Shown here piece after piece: positions 54,277-63,894 of a stretch of DNA of 64,000 bases. Within the stretch, counting starts at the first letter, position 1. Each line of letters opens with the position of its first letter. The stretch covers positions 1-64,000 of the forward strand of contig NZ_FTNR01000005.1 in the NCBI RefSeq assembly GCF_900156475.1, given 5' to 3'. The notes under the pieces were generated by a model. The model was not told where the DNA came from and did not search any database. It saw nothing but the letters and a program-made list of their open reading frames with translations. The DNA is from Natronorubrum thiooxidans (GTDB taxonomy: Archaea > Halobacteriota > Halobacteria > Halobacteriales > Natrialbaceae). Position numbers and translations under genes: made by a program.

Positions 54277-55032
54277 ATGACTGGCCCATCGATGACGCCG
54301 CTTCGCGCTGCGCCAGCATCGGCCGCCAATCAACTCACAGTACTGGCCATCGTCAGCGACCGCCAGTGGAGAGACCAACTCGAAGCGGGTCTCGATGACG
54401 ACGACTTCGACGTCCGTACGACGGCGTCGAGTACGCCCCGCTCGACGTGTCTCGATGGGGTCGACTGTCTCGTCAGCGAGTACCCAATGGCAACCGACGA
54501 CCTCCTCGAGCGAGTCAAAGAACGGATCCCCGACCTTCCGGTCGTCTTCCTCGTCGACGAGTCCATCGCGTCGACAACAGTCATCGAAACAGTCCGGGCC
54601 CACCAGTGGATCGACTACGTGAGACAGCAGGAATCGGACCCACCGGTCGAACACCTCAGCCACCGTATCCACACCCTCATCAAGCGTCGACGACTCGAGG
54701 CGCTGTCCCGGCGTTCGCTGGCTAGCGTCGAACTCGCCAGCGACGCGATCGCAATCGCTGCACCCAACGACGACCTCGAGTTTACGAACCGCTCGTTTGC
54801 GGTGCAGTTTGGCACCGATCGGGACGACCTTCCCGGAACGCCGTGGCAGGCGCTGTTTACCGACGAAAGTGTCGAGCGCCTCGAGACGGCGGCGATTCCA
54901 ACCGTCGCGGACGGCTGGCGCTGGACTGGAAGCTGTATCGGCTGTCGAACATCGGGCGAGACCTTTCCCGTCAAAGTTCGACTTGGCGGCCTCGAGGACG
55001 GGAGTCTAGTGTTCGCGGTCGACACGCCCTAA
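54277..55032 (+). CDS. Degenerate receiver-like plus PAS protein
   Basis: 251 residues. The first part (about 15-130) follows a receiver-like alternating pattern: TVLAIVSDRQWRDQLEAGL, DCLVSEYPMATDDLLERVKE, LPVVFLVDESI. The phospho-acceptor Asp is replaced by Ser-Glu (LVSEY) and the N-terminal acidic pair is reduced to one Asp. A PAS-like domain follows (about 145-250: ASDAIAIAAPNDDLEFTNRSFAVQFGTDRDDLPGTPW). No kinase or DNA-binding domain. Likely a phosphorylation-independent relay or sensor. It is convergent with ahcY. Confidence 0.72.
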   Translation: MTGPSMTPLRAAPASAANQLTVLAIVSDRQWRDQLEAGLDDDDFDVRTTASSTPRSTCLDGVDCLVSEYPMATDDLLERVKERIPDLPVVFLVDESIASTTVIETVRAHQWIDYVRQQESDPPVEHLSHRIHTLIKRRRLEALSRRSLASVELASDAIAIAAPNDDLEFTNRSFAVQFGTDRDDLPGTPWQALFTDESVERLETAAIPTVADGWRWTGSCIGCRTSGETFPVKVRLGGLEDGSLVFAVDTP

Positions 55033-55077
55033 CGGCGAGACAAAAAATCGAACCGTGACATCAAATCGCGTTGACGC

Positions 55078-56367
55078 TTATGTGCCGTGGTCCCAGGACC
55101 CCATGTACTCGCGCTGGGTCTCCGTGAGCGAGTCGAACGCGACGCCTTCTGCTGCGAGTTTGATCTCCGCGATCTCCTTGTCCAGTTCGTCGGGGACGTC
55201 GTGGACGCCTGCGTCGTACTCGTCACCGTTGTCAACTAGTTCACGCACACAGGCCGCCTGCACGCCGAAGCTCTGGTCCATTACCTCGACGGGGTGGCCA
55301 AGCGAGACCGGCGCGGCGAGGTTGACGAGTCGACCCTCTGCGATGACGTTGAGTCGGCGGCCGTCCTCGAGTTCGTAGGCTTCGACGCCGTCACGGGCTT
55401 CGTAGCGGTCGACTGTGAGGTCGTCGAGTGCCTCGAGGTCGATCTCGATATCGAAGTGGCCGGCGTTCGCGAGCAACACACCGTCTTGCATCTTCTCGAA
55501 GTGCTCTTCGACGATGACGTCGCGGTTGCCCGTCGTCGTCAGGAAGACGTCGCCGACTTCGGCCGCTTCCGACATGGGCATCACGTCGTAGCCTTCCATG
55601 TGGGCCTCAAGGGCGCGTCGTGGCTCGACTTCGGTGACGATGACGTTCGCGTTCTGGCCGGATGCTTTCTTCGCGACGCCTTTACCACAGTAGCCGTAGC
55701 CCGAGACGACGACGTTCTTGCTGGCCCACGAGAGGTTCGTGGTCATGGCGATCGAGGCCAGCGAGGACTCGCCGGTCCCGTGGACGTTGTCGAACAGCCG
55801 CTTCATCGGCGTGTCGTTGACCGCGAAGACGGGATAGTCAAGCGCCCCGTCGTCGTCCATCGCGCGCAGTCGGTGGACACCCGTCGTCGTCTCCTCGGCC
55901 CCGCCGATGATGCCCTCGATCAGTTCGGGGTAGTCCTCGTGGATCGCCGCGACGAGGTCCATCCCATCGTCGACAGTGATCGTCGGCTCGTGGGCGATGA
56001 CAGCCTCGATCGCCTCGTAGTACTCCTCGTCGTCGACGCCGCGTTTGGCGTAGCTGGTAATGTTCTCGTGGGTGTCGAGCGCCGCGCTGACGTCGTCGTG
56101 GGTCGACAGCGGGTTACAGCCGGTAACGGCAACCTCCGCGCCACCCTCCGCGAGCGTCTCGACGAGAATTGCCGTCTTCGCCTCGACGTGCATCGCCATC
56201 GCGATGCGTTCGCCCGCGAAGGGCTGGTCGGCGACGAACTCCTCGCGGACGTGTTCGAGGATGGGCATATGCTGGGCGGCCCAGTCCATCTTCCGACGAC
56301 CCTCCTCCTGTGCGGATTCGAGCTCCGCCAACTGATCGCTGATCGGCGGATACGCAGATTCGGTCAT
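55078..56367 (-). CDS. ahcY: Adenosylhomocysteinase
   Basis: 429 residues from the ATG at 56367 (MTESAYPPISDQLAEL). Hydrolyses S-adenosylhomocysteine to adenosine and homocysteine with bound NAD. Landmarks: GCNPLSTHDDVSAAL, VDDGMDLVA, the signature NVHGTGESSLASIAMTTN, NAD-binding VVVSGYGYCGKGVAKKASG, and LLANAGHFDIEID. The C-terminus REYMGSWDHGT matches archaeal forms. A longer frame upstream is not conserved. Functionally paired with the deaminase at 57795. Confidence 0.95.
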   Translation of the reverse strand: MTESAYPPISDQLAELESAQEEGRRKMDWAAQHMPILEHVREEFVADQPFAGERIAMAMHVEAKTAILVETLAEGGAEVAVTGCNPLSTHDDVSAALDTHENITSYAKRGVDDEEYYEAIEAVIAHEPTITVDDGMDLVAAIHEDYPELIEGIIGGAEETTTGVHRLRAMDDDGALDYPVFAVNDTPMKRLFDNVHGTGESSLASIAMTTNLSWASKNVVVSGYGYCGKGVAKKASGQNANVIVTEVEPRRALEAHMEGYDVMPMSEAAEVGDVFLTTTGNRDVIVEEHFEKMQDGVLLANAGHFDIEIDLEALDDLTVDRYEARDGVEAYELEDGRRLNVIAEGRLVNLAAPVSLGHPVEVMDQSFGVQAACVRELVDNGDEYDAGVHDVPDELDKEIAEIKLAAEGVAFDSLTETQREYMGSWDHGT

Positions 56368-56647
56368 ACATCGACTGAGGGATAGCGGAGGCAAAACGCT
56401 ACCGAACCAGCGACGACGCGACTCGAGGGCGGACTCGACGATGCAAGCGATACCGCGGCTCGCATCCATCAGCCCGTGTTCAAGCCCTCGAGCGGCGAAA
56501 AACAGTGGTTTCGAATCGCTTCAGTTCGACCGTCTCGACCGATCGCGTCCGCGTCAGTGCGACGGTCGACCGTCGGACAGCGGCGATGGGATCGTGCCTC
56601 TGACGTTCCGGAGACGAACCATCGACCGCTGTTCGCGAGTCCAGTCG

Positions 56648-57541
56648 TTAGTTCGGACCAGCGTGTTCCGGCGGTCCACCGCCGTTACCCGATCTGGTGT
56701 CATCGTCGCTATCTTCGTCGTCTGCGTCTTCAGCGTCGTCGGCGTCTTCAGCGTCGTCTGCATCTTCAGCATCGTCGGCATCTTCAGCGTCGTCTGCGCC
56801 GTCGTCCTCACCTGGTGGGCCACCAGCGTGCGCCGGCGGGCCCTGGTTGTCTTTCTTTTCGTCACCGTCGCTCGGTGGGCCGGCGTGGCTCGGCGGCCCC
56901 GCGTGGTCGGGTGCGTTACCCGGGTTGTGCTCGAGGACGAAGTTCGCCACCGAGAGCCCGAACGGGCCGTCAGTGTCGTCCTTGTTCTCCTCGACGAACT
57001 GGCTGACGAGCGCGCCGAACGTCTCCGGTTCGGCGTCCTCATCGCCGGCTGGGTCGAGCGTCGTCGTCTCCGTGGCGGTCTCGCCGTCGACGGTCGTCTC
57101 GAGCGAGACGTCGACGCTTTCGTTGCCCGTCGGGGCCTCGAGTGAGACGGTCCCGTTGTCGTCCGTCGTGTACGTTCCGTTGCCCGCGTAGGAGACGTTT
57201 TCGTCGACGGTCGAGACGGACACGCTCGTGTTCTCGACGCCGTCGCCGTCCATCGTGACCGTGGCGAGGTACTCGTCACCGTCGGCCGTGACGGTGATCG
57301 AGAGGCCCGTGTCCTCTTCAGTGGAGTTCTCCTCCGTGGAATTTTCTTCCGTGGAATCTTCCTCAGTCGAGTCCTCCTCCGTGGAATCTTCCTCAGTCGA
57401 ATCTTCATCGAGATCCTCGTCCGTGATCGAGGTGGTCGGTTCCTCTGCAGTCGCGCTTGCCGCGGCCATACCCGGCAGCGCGAACACCGACAGCAACATG
57501 ACGGCGGCCAGTGCCACCGCGAACAGTGTTCGTCTATGCAT
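56648..57541 (-). CDS. Secreted acidic repeat protein
   Basis: 297 residues from the ATG at 57541 (MHRRTLFAVALAAVMLLSVF), with a Sec-type signal peptide ending near AAASA. Next an acidic repeat of six STEE units (about 45-78), a beta-rich domain (LSITVTADGDEYLATVTMDG...VDVSLETTVDG, Ig-like), a segment with FGALVSQFVEEN and GLSVANFVLEHNPGNAPDHAGPP, then HAGPP-type motifs, a DDAEDA tandem repeat and a final GGPPEHAGPN. Secreted or surface protein; function unknown. The tandem repeats could vary in length between strains. Confidence 0.72.
   Translation of the reverse strand: MHRRTLFAVALAAVMLLSVFALPGMAAASATAEEPTTSITDEDLDEDSTEEDSTEEDSTEEDSTEENSTEENSTEEDTGLSITVTADGDEYLATVTMDGDGVENTSVSVSTVDENVSYAGNGTYTTDDNGTVSLEAPTGNESVDVSLETTVDGETATETTTLDPAGDEDAEPETFGALVSQFVEENKDDTDGPFGLSVANFVLEHNPGNAPDHAGPPSHAGPPSDGDEKKDNQGPPAHAGGPPGEDDGADDAEDADDAEDADDAEDADDAEDADDEDSDDDTRSGNGGGPPEHAGPN
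56709..56803. repeat. 18-bp tandem repeat coding DDAEDA
   Basis: About four and a half units of an 18-bp repeat on the minus strand, each encoding Asp-Asp-Ala-Glu-Asp-Ala, with a few third-position differences (GCG/GCA, GAC/GAT). All in frame, so slippage by one unit would lengthen or shorten the protein by six residues. Confidence 0.8.
57311..57406. repeat. 15-bp tandem repeat coding (E/D/N)STEE
   Basis: Six tandem 15-bp units on the minus strand coding Ser-Thr-Glu-Glu plus Asp or Asn. Units differ at a few bases. Same gene as the 18-bp repeat, near the mature N-terminus. Confidence 0.8.
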
Positions 57542-57691
57542 TTCACTCGAGACATTCAGGAGATTGTGAATAAACCCACCCGGCAGTTCGCTAGGGTTTC
57601 GACTCACTGAAACGTATCACAAACCGTTTTAAGTGTTTATAACCGCCTCTGAGCGTTCGGTTTTCGTTTACACGCTCGAACGGAAGGTGAC

Positions 57692-57797
57692 TCATAGGGA
57701 TTCTCGTAGCTATTCAGAGATTTGCGGCACGGAGACCGAGCCACGGAAACTGCACAGCTGGATAGAGACAACCGGCTGGCTGCGAGAATCCCTATCA
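57692..57797. repeat. Palindromic 3'-end element, type 2 variant
   Basis: 106 bp from TCATA to TATCA. Left arm GACTCATAGGGATTCTCGTA (57689-57708) pairs with TGCGAGAATCCCTATCAGTC (57781-57800), 18 of 20 positions. The arm tips differ fully from the other type 2 copies, yet CTATTCA (57710-57716) is at the same place as in 38407. The terminal TCA (57795-57797) is the stop codon of the amidohydrolase gene, just as in the copy at 10589. Confidence 0.85.
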
Positions 57798-59093
57798 GTC
57801 GTCGGCGCGAGCGATCAGTGCCTCGGCTTCCTCAGTGGCACGCGCTCGCACAGCATCCTCGTCGAGGGTCAGGACCTCCCGGTCGCGCATGAGCACCTGT
57901 CCGTCACAGACGGTGTGGCGGACGTCCGACGCCGCGGCGGCGTAGGCGAGGTGGCTGACAAGGTCGTGCTGTGGGGTCAGATGGGGTTGCTCGAGGTCGA
58001 TCACGGCGAAATCAGCAGGGGCACCCACCTCGAGGCGGCCGGTGTCGAGGCCGATGGCGTCGGCGCTGCCCTGTGTTACCATCTTCACGACGGCCTCGGC
58101 GGGCACCGCGCTCGCGTCGTCGGCAGCGAGTTTGCCGAGCATGGCCGCGTCGCGGGCCTCGTCCAGCATCGAGAGATCGTTGTTCGAGGCCGCACCGTCG
58201 GTACCCAACCCGACCGTGACGCCCGCCTCGAGCATCCGCTGGACGGGGGCCATCCCACTGGCCAGTTTCATGTTTGAGGCCGGACAGTGGATCACGCTCG
58301 TGCCGGCCTCCGCGAGCAGGCCGATCTCGCTTTCGTCTACGTGGACACCGTGGGCGAAGAAGTCCTCGGACTCGAGCATCCCCTTCTCGGCCGCGTAGGC
58401 GAGCGGGCGCACGCCGTGGTTCTCGACGATCGGCGTCACCTCGTCCTCGGTCTCGTTTGCGTGGTAGTGGACCGGGACGTCGAGGTCGCGGGCCTTCGGG
58501 ACGTACTCCGAGAGGTACTGGCCATCGACGGTCGTCAACGAGTGGGGCATGAACGCGGACGTGATCCGGCCGTCGGCCATGCCGTCGACCTCTGCGGCGA
58601 CCTCGAGGCCTTCCTGGGCGTCCTCGTGGACCGCTTCTTCGTCTTTCCCGACGGAGATCACGCCGTGGCCGAGTCGGGCACGCAGCCCCGCCTCCGCGAC
58701 CACATCAGCGATCGTCGGCACGAAGAAGTACATGTCCGCGAACGACGTCGTCCCGGATTTAATCATCTCGAGGACACCGAGTTCGGTACCAGCACGGATG
58801 GAGTCGGCCGTCAGTTCGGCCTCGACGGGCCAGATATCCTCCTGCAGCCACGCGTCGAGGGGCTTGTCGTCGGCATGACCACGGAGCAACGTCATAGCGA
58901 CGTGACAGTGGCCGTTGACAAAGCCGGGCGTGACGAGTGAGCCCTCAGCGTCGAGGGTGTCGTCAGCCTCTCCAGCGAGCTCGTCGCCGAACTCGAGGAT
59001 CTCGCCGCCGTCCTGATCGACCAGTACGTCCGCACGCGTCACCGTCAGATCGGGCAACAGCACTTGCCCGCCGGTGATCGCCAGTGTCGTCAT
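57795..59093 (-). CDS. 5'-deoxyadenosine/S-adenosylhomocysteine/methylthioadenosine deaminase-type amidohydrolase
   Basis: 432 residues. Metal-dependent amidohydrolase: FVNGHCHVAMTLLRG (metal HxH), HYHANETEDEV (His), HGVHVDESEI (His), and GLGTDGAASNNDL (Asp). The MtaD/DadD group deaminates SAH, MTA or 5'-deoxyadenosine to inosyl forms. With ahcY it gives two ways to remove SAH. The ATG at 59093 (MTTLAITGGQVLLPDLT) fits the family N-terminus. The stop codon is inside a palindromic element. Confidence 0.9.
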   Translation of the reverse strand: MTTLAITGGQVLLPDLTVTRADVLVDQDGGEILEFGDELAGEADDTLDAEGSLVTPGFVNGHCHVAMTLLRGHADDKPLDAWLQEDIWPVEAELTADSIRAGTELGVLEMIKSGTTSFADMYFFVPTIADVVAEAGLRARLGHGVISVGKDEEAVHEDAQEGLEVAAEVDGMADGRITSAFMPHSLTTVDGQYLSEYVPKARDLDVPVHYHANETEDEVTPIVENHGVRPLAYAAEKGMLESEDFFAHGVHVDESEIGLLAEAGTSVIHCPASNMKLASGMAPVQRMLEAGVTVGLGTDGAASNNDLSMLDEARDAAMLGKLAADDASAVPAEAVVKMVTQGSADAIGLDTGRLEVGAPADFAVIDLEQPHLTPQHDLVSHLAYAAAASDVRHTVCDGQVLMRDREVLTLDEDAVRARATEEAEALIARADD

Positions 59094-59343
59094 TGGCCGA
59101 TGGTTCTCGTTGGACGGCGTTTATACTGTCGATCCCGGCGCTCACCGGAGCTGAACGGCATCGACCGTCGCCATCCCTTTTCGCTCGAGCGCCAGAAAAA
59201 TCAGCGATAGTGGAGGTCCTCGTCGACAGAGCCGCGCCGAATACAGGGCGTGTCTCTCGTCGACGCTTCTAATTCACCAGCGCAGGAGTGTTAGAATAAT
59301 CGCCTATGGAACGTTTTTCATCGTCTGAATGGTACGCACAGTC
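59094..59343. other. Intergenic region between divergent genes
   Basis: About 250 bp with a TATA-like TTTATACTG near 59127 (minus) and AGAATAATCGCC near 59294 (plus). No gene or repeat recognised. Confidence 0.45.
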
Positions 59344-59757
59344 ATGGCTTCAGAAACAGCGGGTTCCACAGCAGAGAAAACAGCCTCTGTAAAAGGCCTT
59401 ACACTGTCGGGAGCGGGAGCGCTTGTGCTTTCATTGGCCGTCAACTGGGTTATCGTGTTCGGGGCGAACACTGGTGGTATCGCCCCAGAATTAGACGCGC
59501 TAACGTACGGTCCGGTAACGCTGTTTACGGCTCTCGGGGTCGTCGGTGCAACGGTAACTTACGGTGTTCTGACGCGAATCGCCACCAACCCTGATCGGCT
59601 GTTCGTCATCGTCGCAGCGATCGTTCTCCTCCTCTCGCTGATTCCCGATTTCACAGTGATCCCCGATCAACCCGGTGGGAGCCTCGTAGCCGGCACCATC
59701 CTCGGCGTGATGCACGTCACGACGGCGGTCATCTGTGTTGGCGTGCTCACACGCTGA
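59344..59757 (+). CDS. Four-helix membrane protein, DUF6069-like
   Basis: 137 residues from ATG 59344 (MASETAGSTAEKTASVKG). Four helices (about 23-41, 58-80, 89-105 and 115-135). The sequence LTLSGAGALVLSLAVNWVIVFGANTGG and LTRIATNPDRLFVIVAAIVLLLSLIPDF resemble the DUF6069 family. The ATG 15 nt upstream is possible. Function unknown. Confidence 0.72.
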   Translation: MASETAGSTAEKTASVKGLTLSGAGALVLSLAVNWVIVFGANTGGIAPELDALTYGPVTLFTALGVVGATVTYGVLTRIATNPDRLFVIVAAIVLLLSLIPDFTVIPDQPGGSLVAGTILGVMHVTTAVICVGVLTR

Positions 59758-59902
59758 AACTGCCGCTGATTGCGGAACGTGGAGCGACGGCCGCGTCACG
59801 ACCGACCCGCATACCTATTTTACCGGCGGCCGCTACCATCTATCAGCGCGCATCGAAATCAAACTGATCATCCGTAGTGGGTCTAAGGGGTTACATAATA
59901 CG

Positions 59903-60868
59903 ATGAACGAACGCGGAGCCGACCGAGAGGGGCGGCGCGAGACGGGCACCGAGCACCACACCGAAGACGACCGCGGCGAGTCACAATCGGAGTATCCGAC
60001 GGTCGATCCCGGCACCGACACCGAGGAAACGCCCTCGAGTCCGGGGCCGGGTCCGGACACCGGAGGCGACGCGGAACCGCCGGAACCGCCCGATTCGGCG
60101 ACGATCCGCCGCTGGACCGGCCTGACGGCCGCGCTCGCAGTGATCGCGTTCGTCACCGCGGCTACGATCCTCGCCGCCCACGCTGCAACGCGGGCGGCTG
60201 CCGGGGCGGCCGTCCTCGGACTCGGTCTGGGGGCGATCGCAGTCGTTGGTCGAACGACGCCCACCGTATTCGGGATGCTCGACGACGCGTGGGCCGAACA
60301 CCGACCGTACGTCTGGTTCTCGGCCGGGGTGTTCGCCGTCGGCGGCGTTATCGGGGTACTGCTCTATGCGGCCGGAATCGATCTGACCGACCTGTTCCTC
60401 GAGATGATCATGGAGGAGTTCGGGGAGGACGACCTGCCCGGCGAGGGCGGCCTCGAGCTCTCGGCGTCGTTTTTCATCATGAACAACACGCCACCGTTTC
60501 TGGCGGCGATCGCCGGCGCGATCACCCTCGGTGCCGTGACGCTCTTGATCATGGTGTTCAACGGCGTTCTCGTCGGCAATATCGTCGCCGCAATGGGTGC
60601 CCAAACCGGCCTCGGCGTGATTTTCGCCTTGCTCGTCCCCCACGGGATCTTCGAACTCCCGGCGCTGTTCGTCGCCGCCGGCGTGGGATTCCGGTTTGTC
60701 CACCGGATCGGCCAGCGGATCGCCGGCTCGAGGGCATCGCTGGTTACGAAACGGTATCTCGCGCAAACGGCCGCGCTGGTCGGCTTCGCGTGGTTGCTGC
60801 TCGTTCTCGCCGCGTTCGTCGAGGCCTACGTGACCGGCCTCCTCGCGGACGCGCTGGTTGCGGTCTGA
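59903..60868 (+). CDS. SpoIIM/DUF95-family membrane protein
   Basis: 321 residues from ATG 59903. Disordered acidic N-terminus (1-65, Glu/Asp/Pro/Gly-rich), then about six helices. SpoIIM-like core: FFIMNNTPPFLAAIAGAITLG, LLIMVFNGVLVGNIVAAMG, ALLVPHGIFELPALFVAAGVGFRF. In bacteria SpoIIM joins the SpoIID/P peptidoglycan machinery; archaeal members have no peptidoglycan, so their role is open. A transport or membrane-shaping function is guesswork. Tail-to-tail with copA. Confidence 0.85.
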   Translation: MNERGADREGRRETGTEHHTEDDRGESQSEYPTVDPGTDTEETPSSPGPGPDTGGDAEPPEPPDSATIRRWTGLTAALAVIAFVTAATILAAHAATRAAAGAAVLGLGLGAIAVVGRTTPTVFGMLDDAWAEHRPYVWFSAGVFAVGGVIGVLLYAAGIDLTDLFLEMIMEEFGEDDLPGEGGLELSASFFIMNNTPPFLAAIAGAITLGAVTLLIMVFNGVLVGNIVAAMGAQTGLGVIFALLVPHGIFELPALFVAAGVGFRFVHRIGQRIAGSRASLVTKRYLAQTAALVGFAWLLLVLAAFVEAYVTGLLADALVAV

Positions 60869-60901
60869 TCGCCCGAACGCGGCGAGCGACCTTCTGTCGC
60901 G

Positions 60902-63535
60902 TTATCGGCGGAGCCACTCGAGCGGTTTCAGGACCGCCAGTCGGTAGTCTTCGTGGGGGTCGTACGTCGCAAAGGAGAGGCTGTTTGTCATCACGCTCAC
61001 GCTCGAGAAGGCCATCGCTAGCCCGGCGAGGGCGGGATTCAGGAGGCCGAGCGACGCGATCGGGATGAGTGTGGCGTTGTAGACGAGTGCCCAGAAGAGG
61101 TTCTGGCGCACTTTCGCGATCGTCGCCTCGGAGATGCGAACGGCCTTGAGCACGTCCGCGGGGTCGTCACGCATCAGCGTCACGTCGGCGCTCTCGATGG
61201 CGACGTCAGTGCCCGATCCGATGGCGACGCCGACCTGTGCGGTCGTCAGCGCAGGGGCGTCGTTGACGCCGTCGCCGACCATCATCACACGAGAGCCGTC
61301 CGCCTGGAGGTCCTCGATGTGGTCGGCTTTGTCCTCCGGGAGCACTTCCGCGCGCACGTTGTCGGGGTCGATCCCCACCTGTTTGGCGACCGCATGGGCC
61401 GTCCGCTCGTTGTCGCCGGTGAGCATCACGACCGTCGTTCCCCGCTCGCGCAGCGCGGCGACGGTTTCCGTAGCGCTCTCGCGGACCTCGTCGGCGACCG
61501 CGAGCACGCCCAGCAGGTCTCCGTCCACTGCAACGGGCATCGCCGTCTTCCCCTCGCGCTCGAGGCGCATCAGCGTCTCCTCGGCGGGGTCGGTGTCGAT
61601 CCCCTCGTCCTCGAGGAGCTTTCGGCGGCCGATCAGGACGGTGCCGCGGTCGGTCTCGGCGCGAATGCCGTGGCCGGGGACGTTCTCGAACTCGCTGACC
61701 TCGCCGACCGTGACGCCGCGCTCGTTGGCACCGTCGACGATCGCCCGTGCGATCGGGTGTTCGGAGCCGGATTCGGCCGACGCGGCCGCGCCTAAGACGT
61801 ACGACTCGAGGGGTTCCTCGCGTTCGGTGAGCACACCGCCATCCGGCGCGGGATCGGGTCCGCCACCGTCAGTTGCCGTCCGTTCGCCAACAAGTTCGAC
61901 GTCGGTCAGCGTCATCTCGCCGTGAGTCAGCGTCCCCGTCTTGTCGAAGACGATCGTGTCAATCCCGCGAACCTGCTCGAGCACGTCACCGCCTTTGAAC
62001 AGGACGCCGTTAGTCGCGCTCAGTGTCGAGCCGACCATCGTCGCGGCCGGCGTCGCGAGCCCCAGCGCACAGGGACAGGCGATCAACAGCGCGGAGGCGA
62101 GCACGATCACCGAGAACTCGAGAACGGGAACGCCCGCACCGCCGACGGCGGCGACTTCGGGCCCGCCGCTGACGGGGCCCCACAGCGGCAGCCAGTCGAC
62201 GAACGCGGCCAGTTGTTCGGGAAAGAGCGACCAGAGCATCGCCCAGACGACGGCGTTGACGATGACTGCGGGGACGAAGTAGGCGCTGACCGTATCCACC
62301 AGCCGCTGGATCTCGGGCTGGCGGGACTGGGCCTCCTTGACCCGGTTGACGATCTGCTGGATCGCCGTCTCGGAGCCGACTTTCGTCGCTTCGATGAGGA
62401 GGACGCCGTTCTCGTTGATCGTCGAGCCGACGACCTCGTCGCCTTCGCCTTTTTCGACCGGCACCGACTCGCCGGTCAGCATCGACTCGTCGACCGCGCT
62501 CTGGCCGTCGACGACCACGCCGTCCGTCGGAATCTTCTCGCCCGGCCGGACCTTCAGTACGTCGCCGACCGTGACGTCCTCGAGCGGCACCTGCCGCTCT
62601 TCTCCATCTTCAACGACGGTCGCCTCGTCGGCCTCCATCTCGAGCAGTTCCCGCAGGGCGCTGCCCGCACGGGCTTTCGAGCGGACCTCGAGCCAGTTGC
62701 CCAGCGTAATGAACCAGAGGATGAAGGCGACAGCCTCGAAGTAGAGGCCAGCACCGGCGATGGTTCCAAGCAGGACGGCCGTACTGTAGACGTAGCCCGT
62801 CGAGGTCCCCATCGCGACCAGCGTGTCCATGTTGGCCCGACGGTTGTTGGCAAACGCCCGGTACGCACCAACGAGGAACTCCCGGCCAAGCGTGGCCATC
62901 AGGATCGTCGCGAGGACGAACTCGAGGGATTCGATCAGCCACATCTCAACGCCGAGGACCTCGTGAAGCGGCGGCGTGAACCCGAGCATCGCGAGCATGA
63001 TCGGGACGAACGGCAGCGTAAGCACGCCGCCGCCGATTACCAGCCAGCGCTGGCGGCGCAGTTCCGTCTCGACGGCGCGTTCGCGCTGGCTCTCCCCTTG
63101 CGTGTCGTCGGCGTCGTCGCGAACCGGTTCGTAGCCGGCGTCCTCGATGGCGTCGTGGATCGCCGCCAGCGAGACGTCAGCCGGATTGTACTCGACGGTC
63201 GCTTCGTCGGTGGCGAAGTTCACGTCCGCTCGGACGACTCCCGGCAGGTCGGTGGCCGCGTCGGCGACCGCCTGCGAACAGGTCGAACACGACATCCCCA
63301 TGACGGAGATCGTCCTCGTTTCCGAGGCGGCCTCGTAGCCCGCGTCCTCGATCGCGTCATAGATCGCCGACAGCGAGACGACGTCGGGGTCGTACGCGAC
63401 CGTTCCCTCGTCGGTCGCGTAGTTCGCACTAACCGATTCGACACCCTCGAGTTCACTGACTGCATCCTCGACGGACCCCGAACACGTCGAGCAGGACATG
63501 CCAGTGATCTCGAAATGCGCTCGTCTCGTACTCAT
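60902..63535 (-). CDS. copA: Copper-translocating P1B-type ATPase with two HMA domains
   Basis: 877 residues. Two N-terminal heavy-metal-associated domains with GMSCSTC (C15/C18 and C83/C86). The P-type core follows: metal-site helix [18 protein letters not shown], phosphorylation [14 protein letters not shown]-type [15 protein letters not shown]-binding [11 protein letters not shown] (HP) and [12 protein letters not shown]. Eight membrane helices. CPC and the YN ([15 protein letters not shown]) plus MxxSS ([13 protein letters not shown]) motifs mark Cu(I) export. Short AT-rich promoter before the start. Confidence 0.95.
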   Translation of the reverse strand: MSTRRAHFEITGMSCSTCSGSVEDAVSELEGVESVSANYATDEGTVAYDPDVVSLSAIYDAIEDAGYEAASETRTISVMGMSCSTCSQAVADAATDLPGVVRADVNFATDEATVEYNPADVSLAAIHDAIEDAGYEPVRDDADDTQGESQRERAVETELRRQRWLVIGGGVLTLPFVPIMLAMLGFTPPLHEVLGVEMWLIESLEFVLATILMATLGREFLVGAYRAFANNRRANMDTLVAMGTSTGYVYSTAVLLGTIAGAGLYFEAVAFILWFITLGNWLEVRSKARAGSALRELLEMEADEATVVEDGEERQVPLEDVTVGDVLKVRPGEKIPTDGVVVDGQSAVDESMLTGESVPVEKGEGDEVVGSTINENGVLLIEATKVGSETAIQQIVNRVKEAQSRQPEIQRLVDTVSAYFVPAVIVNAVVWAMLWSLFPEQLAAFVDWLPLWGPVSGGPEVAAVGGAGVPVLEFSVIVLASALLIACPCALGLATPAATMVGSTLSATNGVLFKGGDVLEQVRGIDTIVFDKTGTLTHGEMTLTDVELVGERTATDGGGPDPAPDGGVLTEREEPLESYVLGAAASAESGSEHPIARAIVDGANERGVTVGEVSEFENVPGHGIRAETDRGTVLIGRRKLLEDEGIDTDPAEETLMRLEREGKTAMPVAVDGDLLGVLAVADEVRESATETVAALRERGTTVVMLTGDNERTAHAVAKQVGIDPDNVRAEVLPEDKADHIEDLQADGSRVMMVGDGVNDAPALTTAQVGVAIGSGTDVAIESADVTLMRDDPADVLKAVRISEATIAKVRQNLFWALVYNATLIPIASLGLLNPALAGLAMAFSSVSVMTNSLSFATYDPHEDYRLAVLKPLEWLRR

Positions 63536-63675
63536 AGGAGGAGATAGGAACTACACGTTCAAGCCGATTTGGGATTGTAAACAGTTATTATTTCAAAATT
63601 AGAGTTTTGAATAGAAAGTGAGTGGGCGAAATTAGTTTTGTTGAAACGTCAGCTCACGTCACCGGCTGATCAACG

Positions 63676-63894
63676 TCACTCCTCGTCGTCCGAGCGGAGC
63701 CACCAGAGAACAGCAGCCAACACGAGGACGACACCTGCCACTTTGAGGAGTGTGACGAGCGTCCGCGAGTCGTCTGACGCCGTTTCCGTGTCGGGTTCGG
63801 CTTCGCTCACGGCCGTCTCGTCCTCGCGTTCGGTGGTTTCCGCGTCAGTCTCGTCTTCGGCCGTCGCCGCGTCTGTCGACTGTATGCTTGCCAT
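63676..63894 (-). CDS. Small acidic tail-anchored-like membrane protein
   Basis: 72 residues (MASIQSTDAATAEDETDAET...). The first 45 residues are very acidic and Thr/Glu-rich; one C-terminal helix follows (VTLLKVAGVVLVLAAVLWWL) with an RSDDEE end. The order is that of a tail-anchored protein. Same strand as copA but 140 bp upstream of it. No family recognised; codon use and helix support a real gene. Confidence 0.6.
   Translation of the reverse strand: MASIQSTDAATAEDETDAETTEREDETAVSEAEPDTETASDDSRTLVTLLKVAGVVLVLAAVLWWLRSDDEE

Noticed and set aside
56709-57406. Tandem repeats considered as a CRISPR array
   Set aside because: Units are contiguous with no spacers and are in frame inside a coding region.
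61922-63547. 541-codon open frame on the plus strand opposite copA
   Set aside because: Shadow of the GC-rich copA gene; no family resemblance and the copA frame carries all P-type ATPase motifs.
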